From contig JBBKWQ010000223.1 in NCBI GenBank assembly GCA_037969115.1, positions 1-7,457 of the forward strand: a DNA stretch of 7,457 nucleotides. Direction: 5' to 3'. Source of the stretch: JBBKWQ01 sp037969115 (GTDB lineage Bacteria > Actinomycetota > Acidimicrobiia > Acidimicrobiales > Ilumatobacteraceae). The notes under the pieces are model-generated. The model searched no databases and was not told the DNA's origin. It saw nothing but the letters and a program-made list of their open reading frames with translations. Shown in pieces: positions 5,084-7,457 of this stretch. Position 1 is the first letter of the stretch; each line of letters starts with the position of its first letter. A program made the translations under genes and the position numbers.

Positions 5084-6654
5084 GAACCGGGAATGGTCAT
5101 GAGGAGGAGCTGACCGTCCTCTCTCTTGATCGTCAGATCAGGACCGGATCCGTTCGGGTTCGGCACGACTTCGGAGTACTGATCGCGCCCGTGCGCCTGC
5201 ACGTCGACCAGCCAGCTGCCCCGACCGAACCACTCGGACGCATCGACGATGCCGCTCGACTCACCATCGGGATCGTTGACCGAAGCGACGACATCCCAGG
5301 AGCCCTGCCGCAGGTTGTAGCGCCAGATCCTGGCGTTGTCGGTGTCTTCCTGCACCATCAGGCTCTTCTTGCTCGTGCCGACGTTGTCAGGATTGACAAA
5401 CGGTACGAACAGGTCGTTGGCCGCGTTGTCGCCCTGTGCCAGCACCGTCAAGCTGTCGACGCGACGCGGGTTCCACGGGCTGAACTCCATGCGGAAGACC
5501 GAACCGTTGTCGGCCTGCCCGACGGTGCCACCCGGTCCGCGCACCATTCGCCCGGTCGCAGCGTTCGGCACGACCCGGTCGCGGCCTGTGTCGGCGATGT
5601 ACACGACGCGCGGGTTGTGCACATCGGTGGCGAGGTCCTCGAGACGAATGAACTGGAACACGTTGTTCTCGTTCGACCAGTTCTCGAGCGCCGTTTGTGG
5701 CCGATCGGCAGTGGTGCCGTCGGCGATGTCGTCAGGCACTCGGATGAACCGACCACGCATGTCGTCGCCCGGCTGCAGGTCGAGATAGTCGTTGGCACCG
5801 TTGAACGGGTCCTTTCGGTCGACCCGCGCGCCGTTCTTGTGGGTGACCTGGAACGCCCAGAGGTGACCACGATCGTTCATGACCTGCTTGTCGTTCCCGG
5901 CGAGGTACATGTACAGCTGTGCCGACGGCCCGTCGAACGTGTCGTCGGTGGTGAGCATCGCTGTCTTGTTCCACCAACCCGGCACGACGATCGTGTTTTC
6001 GTGATTCAGTCGGCCCATGCCCGGAATCGTCTTGTACTCGCCGGTCACGGTGTCGAGCGCGACGACGTATCCAGCCTGCCGTTGCGGGGCGACCGACGGG
6101 TCGGCGCCGTACGGTGCGCCGGCGGGCACATCGACGACATCGTTCGATTCCTCACCGAGGAAGAACGTCGGGTTCTCGAAACCGTGCCGCCAGTCGGCCA
6201 TGAACGCCGAGCAGAACCGGAGATACCCGGCCACGGCCGGAAGTGCCACGCTCGCGTCGACGACGCCGGCCGTGCGGCGATTCAGCGTCAGCTTCGACAC
6301 GGAGGCGTTCTCGAAGTCGGTGCGCGGCGGGCCGATGGCTCCGCTGAGTGGTGGGAACGGAACTTCCGACTGCTCGTGAGCGACGTACACATCGACCATG
6401 CGGTAGTCGTCACCCTTCGCGATGCCGATGCCGTCCGGAATACCCTCGAACGTGAAGTCGCCGATGGTGTCGCCGACCGTGATGATCGGCTCGAGACTGC
6501 CCGGCACTGTGAGCGTGAGATACGGATCGGCGTCGGTGAGGACTCCCGGGCCCCCGTCGTTCCCGCCGTCGGCTGAGGCGCCGTACTGCACCTGTGTGAC
6601 GAACAAGCCGACGATCAGTGCGGCCGGAACCGCGCGTCGCATGACGGACTTCAT
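5080..6654 (-). CDS. Secreted PhoX/DUF839-like phosphatase-family protein
   Basis: A 524-residue exported protein of the PhoX (DUF839) beta-propeller family, whose known members are calcium/iron alkaline phosphatases. Seen: a signal peptide with 'MKSVMRR', a hydrophobic core to about residue 26, and likely cleavage after 'GASA' (residue 28). 'IPDGIGIAKGDD' and 'YVAHEQ' lie near 72-95. A Cys (C148) precedes 'FFLGEES', where PhoX has its iron-ligand Cys and Glu pair (here E168, E169). 'GRLNHENT' (H218, E219), 'LTTDDTFDGPSAQLYMY' (D237, D238) and 'NPDNVG' then 'MVQED' (E436, D437) follow. These acidic sites fit the family's metal cluster, but I cannot confirm every ligand, so phosphatase activity is inferred. 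An upstream ATG at 6660 exists. I prefer 6654 because the AGAGGGGA just upstream is too close to 6660. It heads an operon with the methyltransferase. Confidence 0.8.
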   Translation of the reverse strand: MKSVMRRAVPAALIVGLFVTQVQYGASADGGNDGGPGVLTDADPYLTLTVPGSLEPIITVGDTIGDFTFEGIPDGIGIAKGDDYRMVDVYVAHEQSEVPFPPLSGAIGPPRTDFENASVSKLTLNRRTAGVVDASVALPAVAGYLRFCSAFMADWRHGFENPTFFLGEESNDVVDVPAGAPYGADPSVAPQRQAGYVVALDTVTGEYKTIPGMGRLNHENTIVVPGWWNKTAMLTTDDTFDGPSAQLYMYLAGNDKQVMNDRGHLWAFQVTHKNGARVDRKDPFNGANDYLDLQPGDDMRGRFIRVPDDIADGTTADRPQTALENWSNENNVFQFIRLEDLATDVHNPRVVYIADTGRDRVVPNAATGRMVRGPGGTVGQADNGSVFRMEFSPWNPRRVDSLTVLAQGDNAANDLFVPFVNPDNVGTSKKSLMVQEDTDNARIWRYNLRQGSWDVVASVNDPDGESSGIVDASEWFGRGSWLVDVQAHGRDQYSEVVPNPNGSGPDLTIKREDGQLLLMTIPGS

Positions 6655-6660
6655 GAGCAT

Positions 6661-6668
6661 TCCCCTCT
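6661..6668 (-). promoter_or_regulatory. Ribosome binding site deciding the PhoX-like start
   Basis: The minus strand reads AGAGGGGA here. Its GAGG core is 3 bases from the ATG at 6660 but 9 bases from the ATG at 6654, favouring 6654. The rest of the gap up to 6815 shows no convincing promoter or terminator. Confidence 0.55.
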
Positions 6669-6815
6669 AATTGGCACCGTGGACGAGCCACATGGACCAT
6701 TGTTGAGTGGCGGCTGCCGTTCGAATGGAATGCGGTTCCCGCCACGCCTGACACGCCGAGTACCCAACCCGGACGCCGCACCATCATGCGCGCGTAATTC
6801 GGCCGGGCGAAAGGG

Positions 6816-7457
6816 CTAATCCACGAGCAGGCAACTCTCGTACCCCTCGAGCACGTCGAGCACCAGGGGTACGAGTCGTTCGAGGTCGTAGCCGCCTTCC
6901 TGCACGAACACGGTCGGCAGGCCGAATTCGGCGACCGCTGTACCGGCAGCGCGAAAGCCGGCCGGCGTGATCATCAGCGGCGCGGCCGGGTCGTCGACTG
7001 CCGCGTCGACGCCGAGTGAGATCACCAGTGCGTCCGACTCGTGACGCCGGACGGTTCCGGTCAGCCTCTCCACGGCAGTGAGCCAGCGATCGTCGCCCGA
7101 ACCGGCTTGAATCGGTTCGTTGTGCGTCCACCCGCGGCCATCACCATCTCCCACCTCGTCGGCGTAGCCGACGAGGTGTGGGAACCAGCCGTCGGCAGGG
7201 TCGACGTGCACGCTGGCGTACAGGACGTCGGCTCGGTCCCAGAAGATCTCCTGCGTACCGTTGCCCTGGTGCGCGTCGATGTCGATGATCGCGACCCTGC
7301 CGTACCCGCAATCGCGCAGCCGTTGAGCGGCTGCGGCGGCGTTGTTGAAATAGCACGATCCGCCGAAGAACGCCGGGCCGGCATGGTGTCCCGGCGGACG
7401 TACCGCAGCGTACGCAGCGCCACCGCCGGCGGCCACGAGGTCGACTGCGTGGGCTGC
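6816..7457 (-). CDS. Histone deacetylase / acetylpolyamine amidohydrolase family protein, C-terminal part
   Basis: The C-terminal 213 residues of an arginase-fold, zinc-dependent deacetylase; the 5' end lies beyond the window. Bacterial members remove acetyl groups from polyamines, small metabolites or proteins. Seen (visible numbering from the cut end): 'RPPGHHA' with the catalytic His pair H24/H25, and 'GSCYFNNAAAAAQ' at 33-45. 'IDIDAHQGNGTQ' carries zinc ligands D61 and H63, 'SLGVDAAVDDP' the third ligand D151, and 'QEGGYD' the transition-state Tyr Y189. All core residues are present, so the enzyme should be active. The substrate cannot be told from sequence. The open frame runs past the GTG at 7436 to the window edge with family-like residues, so that GTG is not the start. 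It ends 161 bases before the PhoX-like gene on the same strand. Confidence 0.9.
   Translation of the reverse strand, partial: AAHAVDLVAAGGGAAYAAVRPPGHHAGPAFFGGSCYFNNAAAAAQRLRDCGYGRVAIIDIDAHQGNGTQEIFWDRADVLYASVHVDPADGWFPHLVGYADEVGDGDGRGWTHNEPIQAGSGDDRWLTAVERLTGTVRRHESDALVISLGVDAAVDDPAAPLMITPAGFRAAGTAVAEFGLPTVFVQEGGYDLERLVPLVLDVLEGYESCLLVD

Noticed and set aside
5191..6576. A 461-codon plus-strand open frame opposite the PhoX-like gene
   Set aside because: The minus-strand frame has a signal peptide, a ribosome binding site and family motifs. The plus-strand frame has none.

Overview
The window is GC-rich and tightly packed, with third-position G/C bias in every real gene. The genes look actinobacterial: a HutI of the 'HGNQLG' type, a 13E12/DUF222-HNH endonuclease with a leaderless-looking start, and a four-base stop/start overlap. 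My best guess is an Acidimicrobiia-like actinomycete (Ilumatobacter relatives). That is an inference from style, not from a marker gene.

Layout of the + strand: the 3' end of hutI (imidazolonepropionase, histidine breakdown) carries substitutions at two catalytic positions. An intact BesD/HalD/ArpA-like Fe(II)/2-oxoglutarate oxygenase follows after 44 bases. Then comes the main discovery of the window, a peroxiredoxin of the Bcp/PrxQ type whose peroxidatic cysteine codon is an in-frame UGA (1868-1870). The frame stays open for 111 sense codons after this UGA. A well-formed bacterial SECIS-like hairpin starts 14 bases past the UGA, with an apical loop CGUGA. I read this as one selenoprotein gene, 1739-2206, with selenocysteine as residue 44 and no cysteine anywhere in the protein. 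A VIT1/CCC1-type iron/manganese transporter overlaps its end by four bases (TTGA), so a metal transporter and a selenoperoxidase are probably co-expressed.

Layout of the - strand: a DUF222-HNH gene (3109-4323) converges on the VIT gene. Its start is preceded by a TANNNT box at leaderless spacing and by an 8+8 palindrome. Next is a two-gene operon: a secreted PhoX/DUF839-like protein (start preferred at 6654) followed by a class I SAM methyltransferase with a GTGA overlap. Two strong hairpins lie in the first 80 bases of the methyltransferase frame. The window ends in a histone-deacetylase/acetylpolyamine-amidohydrolase family gene that is cut at its 5' end.

No rRNA, tRNA, CRISPR array, insertion sequence or integrase was seen. 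No stretch without a gene exceeds about 165 bases. Whether the cell decodes UGA as selenocysteine depends on selA, selB, selC and selD, which are not in this window.
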